Assembly: GCA_963780795.1 (NCBI GenBank)
Contig: CAWADH010000010.1
Location: 345,272-409,271, forward strand
DNA from: DATJGR01 sp963780795
GTDB lineage: Bacteria; Pseudomonadota; Gammaproteobacteria; Pseudomonadales; Azotimanducaceae
Length of the DNA: 64,000 nt
Reading direction: 5' to 3'
The position numbers and the translations under genes were made by a program. Under the pieces are notes generated by a model. The model searched no databases. It saw nothing but the letters and a program-made list of their open reading frames with translations, and had not been told where the DNA came from. Position 1 is the first letter of the stretch, and every line of letters starts with the position of its first letter. This document shows positions 25,297 through 33,846 of the stretch, one piece after another.

Positions 25297-27180
25297 TCAG
25301 CGTCGCGCTGCCGCTCCCGGCAGCGGATGCACCACACCGACCGCGTCACCACCGGTGAGCTGAATCTGCGCATACTCGCGGTAGAGCGCGCTCGTGCCGA
25401 GCAGTTCTTCGTGCGAGCCCTCCGCGATCACGACGCCCGCATCGAGCACCACGATGCGATCGGCCTCGATCACCGTCGACAGACGATGCGCGATGATCAA
25501 CACCGTAGTGCGTCCTCGCAGCGCACGCACCGTCGCGCGGATCGCTTCTTCGCTCTGCGCATCGAGCGCACTGGTCGCTTCGTCGAGCAGCAGCAAGCGC
25601 GGCTTCTTGATCAGCGCGCGCGCGATCGCGAGGCGTTGGCGCTGTCCGCCGGAGAGTCCCACACCGCCTTCGCCGACGCGCGTGGCGACGCCGTCGGGGA
25701 ATGCATCGACGAACGTCAGCGCACCCGCCGCCGCCAGCGCCTCGCGCACCGCGGCGGTATCAGCCGCGGGCGCACCATATCGCAGGTTGTCGAGCACGCT
25801 GCCGGCAAACAGCACCGGGTCTTGCGGCACGAAGCCGATCTGGCGCCGAACGTCGCGCAGCGCCACGCGACGCAGGTCGACACCGTCGATGAGGATCCGG
25901 CCGGCGGTCGGATCGTAAAAACGCTGCGCCAGATCGAACAGCGTCGACTTGCCGGCGCCGGAAGGCCCGACCAACGCAACGGTGGCGCCCGCGTCGACGC
26001 GGAACGTCACCTGTCTCAACACCGCGACGGAGGGGCGCGTCGGATACACGAAGTCGGTATTCTGAAACTCGAGCGCGGCGGGCTCGTTCGACGCAAGCGG
26101 CACCGGATCGGCCGGATCGATCAGCGGGCTGGTCGCGGCCAAGAGCTCGACCAGCCGCTCGGTTGCGCCGGCCGCGCGCTGCAGGTCACTGACGACCTCG
26201 CTGATGGAGCCGACGGAACCCGCCACGATGAACGCATAGAAGATGAACGCGGCGAGCTCGCCAGCGGACGTGCGGCCCGCGAGCACGTCCTGCCCGCCGA
26301 TCCACAGCATTGTCGCAATGGCGGTGAGCACCAGCAGCATCACCAACGCGACGAGCCAGGCGCGTTGTCGGATTCGGCTGACAGCCACATCGAACGCAGT
26401 CTCGACGTGCGCGCCGAACGTCTGAATGTCGAGTGCTTCGTGATTGAACGCCTGCACCACTTTGATGTGGCGGAATGCTTCGCCGACGAAACTGCCGACC
26501 CGCGCCAGTTCGTCCTGGCTCGAGCGCGACAACGAACGTACGCGTCGACCGAACAGCACGATCGGTGCGACGACCACCGGCGCACTCGCCAGCACGACCA
26601 GCGACAGCTTCGGATTGCTGGCCACCAGCAGCACCACGCCGCCGATGAACATCAGCAGGTTGCGCAATGCGATCGATACCGACGAGCCGATCACGGTTTG
26701 CAGCAGCGTGGTGTCGGTGGTGACGCGGGACTGAATCTCGGTCGGCAGGTTCTCTTCGAAGAAGCCCGGGTGCAGGTGCACGAGGTGGTCGAACACCGCG
26801 CGGCGCAGATCCGCGCTGACGCGCTCTCCCACCCATGAAACGAGGTAGAACCGCGCGTACGTGCCGAGCGTGAGCAGCATTACGAGCAGCGCGAACACTT
26901 CGAGCGAATGCTCGAGCATGCCGGGCGCGCCGCTGGTGAAGCCGGCGTCGATCACCATCCGCACGCCCTGGCCGATCGACAGCGTGACCGATGCCGTGAC
27001 GATCAGGGCAAGCGACGCGCCCGCGACGTACCAGCGGTAGGGCGCGAGGTATTTCAGCGCGGCGGTGAGGTTGCCGAGCTTGCGACTCGATTGACGATCT
27101 TCGATTGGGTCCAATGCGGGCACACGCGCGGGAAACGAAGCCGCATTATGGGTTGCGCGCGCGCCATGCGGTAGCAGCAC
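25297..27180 (-). CDS. ABC exporter, fused permease and ATPase
   Basis: Half-transporter of 627 residues. Six membrane helices (about residues 45-335) form an exporter-type domain, and the ATPase has Walker A GPSGAGKST, signature LSGGQRQR, Walker B LLLLDEATSALD and the switch histidine in IIAHRLST. It should act as a homodimer like MsbA or LmrA; the cargo is unknown. The start is taken at GTG 27180; a GTG at 27123 would shorten the N-terminus to a more usual length. It is divergent from the esterase gene. Confidence 0.9.
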   Translation of the reverse strand: MLLPHGARATHNAASFPARVPALDPIEDRQSSRKLGNLTAALKYLAPYRWYVAGASLALIVTASVTLSIGQGVRMVIDAGFTSGAPGMLEHSLEVFALLVMLLTLGTYARFYLVSWVGERVSADLRRAVFDHLVHLHPGFFEENLPTEIQSRVTTDTTLLQTVIGSSVSIALRNLLMFIGGVVLLVASNPKLSLVVLASAPVVVAPIVLFGRRVRSLSRSSQDELARVGSFVGEAFRHIKVVQAFNHEALDIQTFGAHVETAFDVAVSRIRQRAWLVALVMLLVLTAIATMLWIGGQDVLAGRTSAGELAAFIFYAFIVAGSVGSISEVVSDLQRAAGATERLVELLAATSPLIDPADPVPLASNEPAALEFQNTDFVYPTRPSVAVLRQVTFRVDAGATVALVGPSGAGKSTLFDLAQRFYDPTAGRILIDGVDLRRVALRDVRRQIGFVPQDPVLFAGSVLDNLRYGAPAADTAAVREALAAAGALTFVDAFPDGVATRVGEGGVGLSGGQRQRLAIARALIKKPRLLLLDEATSALDAQSEEAIRATVRALRGRTTVLIIAHRLSTVIEADRIVVLDAGVVIAEGSHEELLGTSALYREYAQIQLTGGDAVGVVHPLPGAAARR

Positions 27181-27278
27181 GACGGCATCCGAACCGTCGC
27201 ACCGATTGCATTGACGTTGCTCAACTGCTGAACTGCGGGCAACACCAGCGGGACGAATCGAACCGAAGGAGCATGCCG

Positions 27279-27938
27279 ATGGCGCTCGAGCGCATCGAAG
27301 TCACGACCGGTACCGCGCCGAACGCGGCGGTGATCTGGCTGCACGGTCTGGGCGCGGACGGACACGACTTCGAACCCATCGTTCCGGAGCTGCCGCTGCC
27401 TCCCGGCACGTCGATTCGGTTCGTCTTCCCACATGCACCGGTCCGCCCGGTCGCGATCAACGGTGGCGCGCAGATGCGCGCGTGGTACGACATCGACCTG
27501 CGCGCGCCGCTCGCGGGTGAAGCGGACATCCGCGAATCCGCGGCCGCCGTCGCCGAACTGGTCGAGGAACAGCGTGCACGAGGCATCGACAGCAAGCGCA
27601 TCGTGCTGGCCGGATTCTCACAGGGTGGTGTCATCGCGTTGCATCTCGGCCTGCGCTACTCCGAACCGCTCGCCGGCATCATGGCGTTGTCGACCTACCT
27701 GCACGATCCCGAGCACGTCGTCGACGGCATCTCGCTCGCGAACGCGGGCATCCCGATCTTCATGGCACACGGCCTGATGGATCCGATGATCCCGATCACC
27801 CGCGCGATCACCTCACGCGAAGCGCTTCGCGCACTCGATTACCCGATCGAGTGGCACGAGTACGCGATGGGACACTCGGTTTGCCTCGAAGAGATCAAGG
27901 ACATCGGCCGCTGGCTGACCGCCAGAGTCGAACGCTGA
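27279..27938 (+). CDS. Carboxylesterase/phospholipase-type alpha/beta hydrolase
   Basis: Cytoplasmic alpha/beta hydrolase of 219 residues in the dimeric carboxylesterase II / acyl-protein thioesterase family. The nucleophile elbow is GFSQGG, the acid lies in GLMDPMIP and the catalytic His in GHSVC; the oxyanion region is HGLGADGHDF. The ATG at 27279 has AAGGAG at proper distance, whereas the ATG at 27273 is too close to it. It is expected to cleave short-chain esters or thioesters. Confidence 0.92.
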   Translation: MALERIEVTTGTAPNAAVIWLHGLGADGHDFEPIVPELPLPPGTSIRFVFPHAPVRPVAINGGAQMRAWYDIDLRAPLAGEADIRESAAAVAELVEEQRARGIDSKRIVLAGFSQGGVIALHLGLRYSEPLAGIMALSTYLHDPEHVVDGISLANAGIPIFMAHGLMDPMIPITRAITSREALRALDYPIEWHEYAMGHSVCLEEIKDIGRWLTARVER

Positions 27939-27984
27939 GGCATCGCCGCGCGCCACCACCTGATCGTTCCGTTGGGAGGTCACG

Positions 27985-28779
27985 ATGGGAACTCTGGAAC
28001 TCTACGGGTATGCCGCTGTCGCCGTGCTGACGACGGTGACGCTGCTGTGGATGGTCAGCGTCGCACTGCGCGATGCGAGCATCATCGACGTGTTCTGGGG
28101 ACCGCTGTTCGTCGCAATCGCATGGGTACTGCTCGCGGCAAACCTGCACTCGGCCGGCTTCAAACATCTGCTGGTGGTGTTTCTCGTCACCGCCTGGGGT
28201 CTGCGGCTGGCGTTTCACCTGGCCGCGCGCAACTTCGGCAAAGGCGAAGATGTCCGCTACCGCTTGTGGCGCGCCCACGGCGGCGAGTTGTGGTGGCTGA
28301 AAACGTTTTATCGCGTCTATCTATTGCAGGGCGCGATCGCGTTGGTGGTCGCCACGCCGATCATCGCGGCATTCCGCGTAACCGACGCACCATTTCTGAT
28401 CAACTGGATCGGGCTGCCGATCTGGCTCGCGGGCTTCGCGGTCGAAGCGACGGCCGACGTCCAGCTCACCCGTTTCCGCAACGACCCGCAGAACCTCGGC
28501 GCAGTGATGCAGGATGGCCTCTGGTCCTACACCCGACATCCGAACTATTTCGGCGACGCACTGCAATGGTGGGGGCTGGGCATACTCGCATTCAGCGGCG
28601 TGACGTGGTGGTCGGTCGTCGGCCCGCTGGCGATGACGCTGGTGTTCCTGAACATCTCCAACGAAGTCATTGAGCGGGGCCTGGTCAAGCGACGCCCCGG
28701 TTACGCGGAGTACATCGCGCGCACCAATGCATTCTTTCCGGGGCGACACGTCGGAGTAGCTGACGACACAACCCGGTAG
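27985..28779 (+). CDS. DUF1295 membrane protein, steroid 5-alpha-reductase-like
   Basis: Integral membrane protein of 264 residues with about six helices. The C-terminal half carries the SYTRHPNYFGDALQWWG motif shared by the steroid 5-alpha-reductase and isoprenylcysteine methyltransferase superfamily, which binds NADPH or SAM. The ATG at 27985 has GGGAGG upstream. A lipid or steroid reductase role is suggested by the fold only; no substrate is known for DUF1295. Confidence 0.88.
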   Translation: MGTLELYGYAAVAVLTTVTLLWMVSVALRDASIIDVFWGPLFVAIAWVLLAANLHSAGFKHLLVVFLVTAWGLRLAFHLAARNFGKGEDVRYRLWRAHGGELWWLKTFYRVYLLQGAIALVVATPIIAAFRVTDAPFLINWIGLPIWLAGFAVEATADVQLTRFRNDPQNLGAVMQDGLWSYTRHPNYFGDALQWWGLGILAFSGVTWWSVVGPLAMTLVFLNISNEVIERGLVKRRPGYAEYIARTNAFFPGRHVGVADDTTR

Positions 28780-28845
28780 TCGCGTACAATGGCCCGCAAA
28801 ATGCGCCGCACCGCCGCCGTCGGCGAGCGTTTCCGCGAGGAACGA

Positions 28846-29448
28846 ATGGGATCCGGAATCGACGACACCGTACTCCCCGACAATCCAGACCTGGCCTGGG
28901 ATCTGGGGGAAGGCATCGACCGCGAGCGCGCCATCGATTTCATCATGCAGTTCGAAACGACGCTGTGCGTCTACTCTGCCTCCGTCGAGAAGCTCTACAG
29001 CACGTACAACATTTTTTTTCCGCGGGAGTATCACCGCAAGATGGTGATCCTTCCCGACCCCGCGGCGTTTCACGATACGTTCAGCGGTGTCGTCACCGAA
29101 GCCGTGCAGATGACCGGTCTGTACATCATTCCCGGCGAGCTCATCGACGAGCACGGTCTGTATCTTGCCAACGTGAAGAAAGACCGCAGCCTCGGCGACC
29201 GCCGCATTCCGTTCGAAGAAGGCATGCGCGCGCTGATGCGCAACCGCCCCGCTGACGACCCGTTTCTGCCGGTGCTCGCGAAAGGCGATCTGCGCGGCTT
29301 CGAGGAATCGTGGCCCGTTCTGCACCTGCATCGCGTGAAGCTCGGCGAACTCGCGGAGCGTTCGGAACTCGACCGCACCAACATCCGCAACGCGGTCGTG
29401 GAAAAACTCGAAAGCCTGTTCATCACCCAGCGTAAAAACGCTTCGTAG
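28846..29448 (+). CDS. Hypothetical protein, possible partner of next membrane protein
   Basis: Soluble protein of 200 residues, acidic, without signal peptide, membrane segment or known motif. The middle (YNIFFPREYHRKM, then a TGLYIIPGELIDEHGLYLANVK segment) has regular alternating strands and helices, so it is a globular protein. The ATG at 28846 is preferred over the in-frame ATG at 28789 because GAGG lies five bases before it. It overlaps the following membrane-protein gene by one base. Function unknown. Confidence 0.7.
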   Translation: MGSGIDDTVLPDNPDLAWDLGEGIDRERAIDFIMQFETTLCVYSASVEKLYSTYNIFFPREYHRKMVILPDPAAFHDTFSGVVTEAVQMTGLYIIPGELIDEHGLYLANVKKDRSLGDRRIPFEEGMRALMRNRPADDPFLPVLAKGDLRGFEESWPVLHLHRVKLGELAERSELDRTNIRNAVVEKLESLFITQRKNAS

Positions 29449-30305
29449 TGGCGATCTCAGCGCGTTCGTTCGGCACCGCCGCAGGTACGGTGCTGCTGCT
29501 TTGCGCGCTCGCACTCTCCTGGTGGGGCGCGCTCGACGAGGCCGCAGCGGAACGCACGCACGCGGCGTTGAAGCGCGCGCTCGTCACGTTCGCGCTGACC
29601 CGCACGCTGAACGGCGTCATCTCGGTCGCGCAAGGTACGCAACTCGCATTCGAGCCTGCGGGTGTAGGCGTTGTCATTTCGGCCGGCGAGATCCTCGATC
29701 CGCTGAACGACCTCGTCGAACAGTTCTCGTGGCTCACCCTGCTCGCAGCGACGTCGCTCGGCGTGCAGATCATGCTCGGCGAGATGTTCGCGACCACCAT
29801 GGTCAACATCGTGCTCTCGGCGGTCGTGATAACTGCGGTGGCGGTGCTGTGGTGGCCGAAGCGATCCGGCGCGGCGGGCGGCACCGCGTCGCGCTCGGCG
29901 GTGCTGCGCCTCACCGCAACGCTGCTGTTCGTGCGGTTCGCCATCGTCGTGGCGACGCTCGGCACCGGATTCGTCAACGAACACTTTCTCACGCAGCGCG
30001 AAGAAGCCGCGGTCGACTTCCTGTCGCAGACCCGAACGAAGATCGAATCGACCACCGAAGCGACGCCGGCCCCGGGAACGTCCACCGACTCCGTGCTCGA
30101 GCGCCTGAACAAGTTCATCGACGACCAGAAACAGGCACTCGACATCGAGAATCGACTGACCCGACTGCGCCTCGACGTCGAAGACGCCGTGGAGCAAGTC
30201 GTTAACCTGATCGTCGTCTACGTCATCGAAACGCTGATACTGCCCCTCGGTTTTCTCGTTGTGGCGTGGGGGCTCGTCAAGCAGGCCTGGCGCCGCCTCA
30301 CCTGA
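29448..30305 (+). CDS. Hypothetical multi-spanning membrane protein
   Basis: Membrane protein of 285 residues with an N-terminal signal-like helix (about residues 10-28), helices near 92-112, 118-135 and 155-175, a long hydrophilic segment (about 180-245) with coiled-coil character around the EENRL-like Gln/Asp/Glu region, and a final C-terminal helix. The start is GTG overlapping the preceding stop by one base, so the two genes are coupled. No family recognised; function unknown. Confidence 0.7.
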   Translation: MAISARSFGTAAGTVLLLCALALSWWGALDEAAAERTHAALKRALVTFALTRTLNGVISVAQGTQLAFEPAGVGVVISAGEILDPLNDLVEQFSWLTLLAATSLGVQIMLGEMFATTMVNIVLSAVVITAVAVLWWPKRSGAAGGTASRSAVLRLTATLLFVRFAIVVATLGTGFVNEHFLTQREEAAVDFLSQTRTKIESTTEATPAPGTSTDSVLERLNKFIDDQKQALDIENRLTRLRLDVEDAVEQVVNLIVVYVIETLILPLGFLVVAWGLVKQAWRRLT

Positions 30306-30383
30306 CAGAGCCCCGCGACTCTGCTGCTTTCGGCCACCTGTCCGAGTGGCTAAGATACGCAGTTTTCTTGCAGGCCCACGGCC

Positions 30384-31337
30384 GTGAAATACAAGGTCTT
30401 CATCGATGGTCAGGCCGGCACCACCGGCCTCGAAATGGCTGCACGTCTGAGGGCGCGGAGCGACATCGAGCTGCTCGAAATCGACGACGTCGAGCGCAAG
30501 AACCCTGCGCGCCGCCAGGCATACTTGAACGAGGCCGACATCGTGGTGCTGTGCCTGCCGGACGCAGCGGCAAAAGAGGCGGTTGCGCTGCTCGGCGATG
30601 GGGCTGCGCGCGTACTCGACGCGAGTTCCGCGCATCGCGTCGCTCCCGGTTGGGTCTACGGCCTGCCGGAGTTGACCCCGACGCAACGCGAATCGATTCG
30701 CACCGCGAATCGCGTTTCGGTACCCGGCTGCTATCCGACCGGCTTCATCCTCAGCGTTCGCCCGCTGATCGACGCCGGGGTGCTGTCCCCCGCGCAGCCA
30801 TTGTCGGTGCACGCGCTCTCCGGCTATTCGGGGGGCGGGCGGCCGATGATCGAGCGCTATCGCGATGCGGAATCGGCTGGCATCACGGGCGTGCGCCCGC
30901 CGATGACGTACGGCTTGAGCCTGCAACACAAACACGTTGCCGAGATGCACTGCTATGCGGGCAGTCGCGCGCGACCGCTGTTCACGCCGATCGTCGGTCA
31001 TTACTACAAAGGCATGCTCGTGCACGTGCCGCTCGCGAACGAGTTTCTGAACGGCGCAAGCCCGTCCGACGTGCACGCGTTGTTGAGCGAGCGCTACGCG
31101 GGCGAACGCTGCGTGAACGTACTGCCGCTCGGTGCGGAAGCCGCGCTCGACGGCGGCTACCTGTCGCCGATTGCAGCGAACGACACGAACCGGATTGACC
31201 TGATGGTGTTCGGCAACGACACGCACACGCTGCTCGTCAGCCGCTACGACAACCTCGGCAAAGGCGCGTCGGGCGCGGCGGCGCAGTGCCTCAATCTGAT
31301 GCTCGGCGTCGACGAACTGAACGGACTCACGGTATGA
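30384..31337 (+). CDS. argC: N-acetyl-gamma-glutamyl-phosphate reductase ArgC
   Basis: NADPH-dependent enzyme of arginine synthesis, 317 residues, type 2 (short) form. The Rossmann loop GQAGTTGLEM is at residues 9-18 and the active-site cysteine lies in VPGCYPTG. The ATG at 30384 is full length for this type. It overlaps the next gene by four bases (ATGA). No other arg gene is in the window. Confidence 0.94.
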   Translation: MKYKVFIDGQAGTTGLEMAARLRARSDIELLEIDDVERKNPARRQAYLNEADIVVLCLPDAAAKEAVALLGDGAARVLDASSAHRVAPGWVYGLPELTPTQRESIRTANRVSVPGCYPTGFILSVRPLIDAGVLSPAQPLSVHALSGYSGGGRPMIERYRDAESAGITGVRPPMTYGLSLQHKHVAEMHCYAGSRARPLFTPIVGHYYKGMLVHVPLANEFLNGASPSDVHALLSERYAGERCVNVLPLGAEAALDGGYLSPIAANDTNRIDLMVFGNDTHTLLVSRYDNLGKGASGAAAQCLNLMLGVDELNGLTV

Positions 31338-32626
31338 CCGCGCTGTCGCAACGAACCACCGAGCAACTGAAAGCGAGGCTGCGCGAACTCAACGCGCGAC
31401 TCGATCAGTTGAAAGCGGCCGGTCTCGCGCTCGACCTCACCCGCGGTAAACCCGCGGCCGATCAGCTCGACCTGTCGAACGTACTCGACGGCATTCTGCG
31501 CGGCGACTACCGGCTGAAAGACGGAACCGACGCGCGCAACTACGGCGGACTTCTGGGAATTCCGGAAGCGCGCGCGCTCGGCGCGCAGATGCTCGACACG
31601 ACGCCCGATCGCGTGATCGCCGGCGGCAACTCCAGCCTCAGCTTGATGCAACTCGTGGTCGACGCGGCGCTGCGCGTTGGACTCTGGGGCGCAGGCAGCG
31701 CGTGGCAACGCGATGCGCAAACGAAGGTCCGGTTTCTGTGTCCGGTGCCGGGATACGACCGGCACTTCGCGATCTGCGAATCGCTCGGCATCGAAATGAT
31801 CGCCGTGCCGATGACCGAGCACGGTCCCGACATGGATGCGGTGGAAGCGCACGTCGCGGCGGATCCGACCATCAAGGGCATCTGGTGCGTGCCAAAGTAC
31901 TCGAACCCCACCGGCTGCGTTTACTCCGACGCCGTAGTGGCGCGCATCGCACAACTGCCGAAGCGCGCTGCGGCGCATTTCCTCGTGATGTGGGACAACG
32001 CATACGCGGTTCACGACCTCGAGCAACCAAGCTCCAAGCTCGCGAGCATAGCTCCGCTGGCCATCGCGGCCGGCACGGATGACAACGTCGTGCAATTCAC
32101 GTCTACGTCCAAAATCACTTTCGCCGGCGCAGGCGTGGCGTTCCTCTCCAGCTCGCCGGCCGTGGTGAAGGCGCTCGAAAAGCACATGAGTACCATGACG
32201 ATCGGCCCTGACAAGATCAATCAGTTGCGGCACGTGCGCTTTCTGGAAGGCCGCATCGCCCAACACATGCAGCAGCACGCCGCGCTCATTCGCCCGAAGT
32301 TCCACGCCGTGCTGGAGCGACTCGATCAATCGCTCGGCGAACTCGGCGTTGCGACGTGGACGCATCCGAAAGGCGGCTACTTCATTTCGCTCGACACACT
32401 GCCCGGCATTGCGCAACGCGTGGTCGCGCGGGCGCGCGCCATCGGCGTGACATTGACGCCGGCAGGCGCAACATTCCCATACGGAGTCGACCCGAACGAC
32501 TCCAACATCCGCATCGCACCGACCTTTCCACGTCTCGCAGACGTCGAGGCGGCTACCGATGTCTTCGTACTCTGCGTGGAACTCGAGAGCATCGAGCAGA
32601 TACTCGCGCGGCGTCTCGCCTCATGA
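31334..32626 (+). CDS. Class Ic aspartate aminotransferase-like protein
   Basis: PLP-dependent fold-type I aminotransferase of 430 residues, similar to the class Ic aspartate aminotransferases (for example of Mycobacterium and Corynebacterium). The PLP lysine is K260 in the STSKITF motif, and the PKYSNPTGCV segment and ILV-type substrate loop match the family. The start overlaps the argC stop. Aspartate/2-oxoglutarate transamination is the likely reaction, which would also fit a link to nitrogen metabolism with argC. Confidence 0.88.
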   Translation: MTALSQRTTEQLKARLRELNARLDQLKAAGLALDLTRGKPAADQLDLSNVLDGILRGDYRLKDGTDARNYGGLLGIPEARALGAQMLDTTPDRVIAGGNSSLSLMQLVVDAALRVGLWGAGSAWQRDAQTKVRFLCPVPGYDRHFAICESLGIEMIAVPMTEHGPDMDAVEAHVAADPTIKGIWCVPKYSNPTGCVYSDAVVARIAQLPKRAAAHFLVMWDNAYAVHDLEQPSSKLASIAPLAIAAGTDDNVVQFTSTSKITFAGAGVAFLSSSPAVVKALEKHMSTMTIGPDKINQLRHVRFLEGRIAQHMQQHAALIRPKFHAVLERLDQSLGELGVATWTHPKGGYFISLDTLPGIAQRVVARARAIGVTLTPAGATFPYGVDPNDSNIRIAPTFPRLADVEAATDVFVLCVELESIEQILARRLAS

Positions 32627-32642
32627 CCACCCGGAGCACCCT

Positions 32643-33839
32643 TTGACGGATTCAGCCTGGACACTCGATCAATTCCCGGTCCCACAGGTGGAGGACCGCG
32701 ACCGCTTTCACGACTTCGCCCTGCCGCTGTCCGTCATGCACGCCATCGCCGATCTCGGCTTCGAATACTGCACGCCGATTCAAAGCGAAGTGCTGCCGTA
32801 CAGCCTTGCCGACTACGACGTGACCGGTCAGGCGCAAACGGGCACCGGCAAGACCGCCGCGTTTCTCGTCACGATTCTGGCGCGACAGTGGGAGCACCCG
32901 AAATCGCCAGCCAACCCGCCCGGAACGCCGCGCGCACTGGTGCTCGCCCCGACGCGGGAACTCGCGATCCAGATCGAACAGGACGGCCGCGATCTCGCGA
33001 AATACATGGACACCGTCGTCGTCAGCGTCGTCGGTGGCATGGACTTCAACAAACAGCGTCTGCAATTGACCGAAGGTCCCGTGGACATACTCGTGGCGAC
33101 GCCGGGACGCTTGCTCGACTTCATCAACCGGCGCGTCATCGACCTGAGCCGCGTGGAAGTGCTGGTGATCGACGAAGCCGACCGCATGCTCGACATGGGC
33201 TTCATTCCCGACGTGCGCCGCATCGTCTACAAGACGCCGCACAAACGCGAACGCCAGACGCTGTTCTTCAGCGCGACATTCAATGACGACGTGATGCGGC
33301 TCGCCACGTCGTGGACGCTCGACCCGGTGCACGTCGCGATCGAGCCGGAAAACGTTGCAGTGGATTCGGTCGAGCAGAAATTCTGGCTCGTCGCCGCAGA
33401 GAACAAAGGCAAACTGCTCGCCGAGATGGTGGAGGCGAAAGCGCTGTCGCGGGTAATGGTGTTCGCGAACCGGCGCGACTCCACGCGCAACCTGCACGAG
33501 TATCTGCGCAAGAAGAACGTTTCGTGCGAAATGCTCTCGGGCGAGGTGCCGCAGCGAAAGCGGCTGACTACGCTCGATCGCTTCAAACAGGGCAAGATCC
33601 GCGTGCTCGTCGCAACCGACGTTGCCGGACGCGGCATCCATGTCGACGACGTCAGCCACGTGATCAACTTCGACCTGCCCGAGGATCCGGAAGACTACGT
33701 GCATCGCATCGGCCGCACCGGCCGCGCCGGCGCCACCGGCATTTCGATCAGCTTCATCTCCGAAGACGACGCCTTCAATCTCAGCGCGATCGAGGACTAC
33801 CTCGGTCATCCCGTCGCCTGCACCCAGCCCGAGTTGTAG
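32643..33839 (+). CDS. DEAD-box RNA helicase, RhlB-like
   Basis: ATP-dependent RNA helicase of 398 residues. The motifs follow in order: Q motif (FEYCTPIQ), Walker A (AQTGTGKT), motif Ib (TPGRLLDF), DEAD box (VIDEADRML), SAT (FFSATF) and motif VI (HRIGRTGRAG). There is no long C-terminal tail, so it is close to RhlB, which unwinds RNA for degradation. The start is TTG at 32643, with GGAG six bases upstream. rhlB is often next to other housekeeping genes; here it follows the aminotransferase by 16 bases. Confidence 0.93.
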   Translation: MTDSAWTLDQFPVPQVEDRDRFHDFALPLSVMHAIADLGFEYCTPIQSEVLPYSLADYDVTGQAQTGTGKTAAFLVTILARQWEHPKSPANPPGTPRALVLAPTRELAIQIEQDGRDLAKYMDTVVVSVVGGMDFNKQRLQLTEGPVDILVATPGRLLDFINRRVIDLSRVEVLVIDEADRMLDMGFIPDVRRIVYKTPHKRERQTLFFSATFNDDVMRLATSWTLDPVHVAIEPENVAVDSVEQKFWLVAAENKGKLLAEMVEAKALSRVMVFANRRDSTRNLHEYLRKKNVSCEMLSGEVPQRKRLTTLDRFKQGKIRVLVATDVAGRGIHVDDVSHVINFDLPEDPEDYVHRIGRTGRAGATGISISFISEDDAFNLSAIEDYLGHPVACTQPEL

Positions 33840-33846
33840 ACGTGAC

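Noticed and set aside
30332..30380. Sequence before argC that resembles the 5' half of a tRNA-Ser or tRNA-Leu (GTCCGAGTGGCTAAGAT)
   Set aside because: No anticodon stem, T-arm or acceptor stem can be formed; only a short GCCAC/GTGGC hairpin remains, so this is chance or leader structure.
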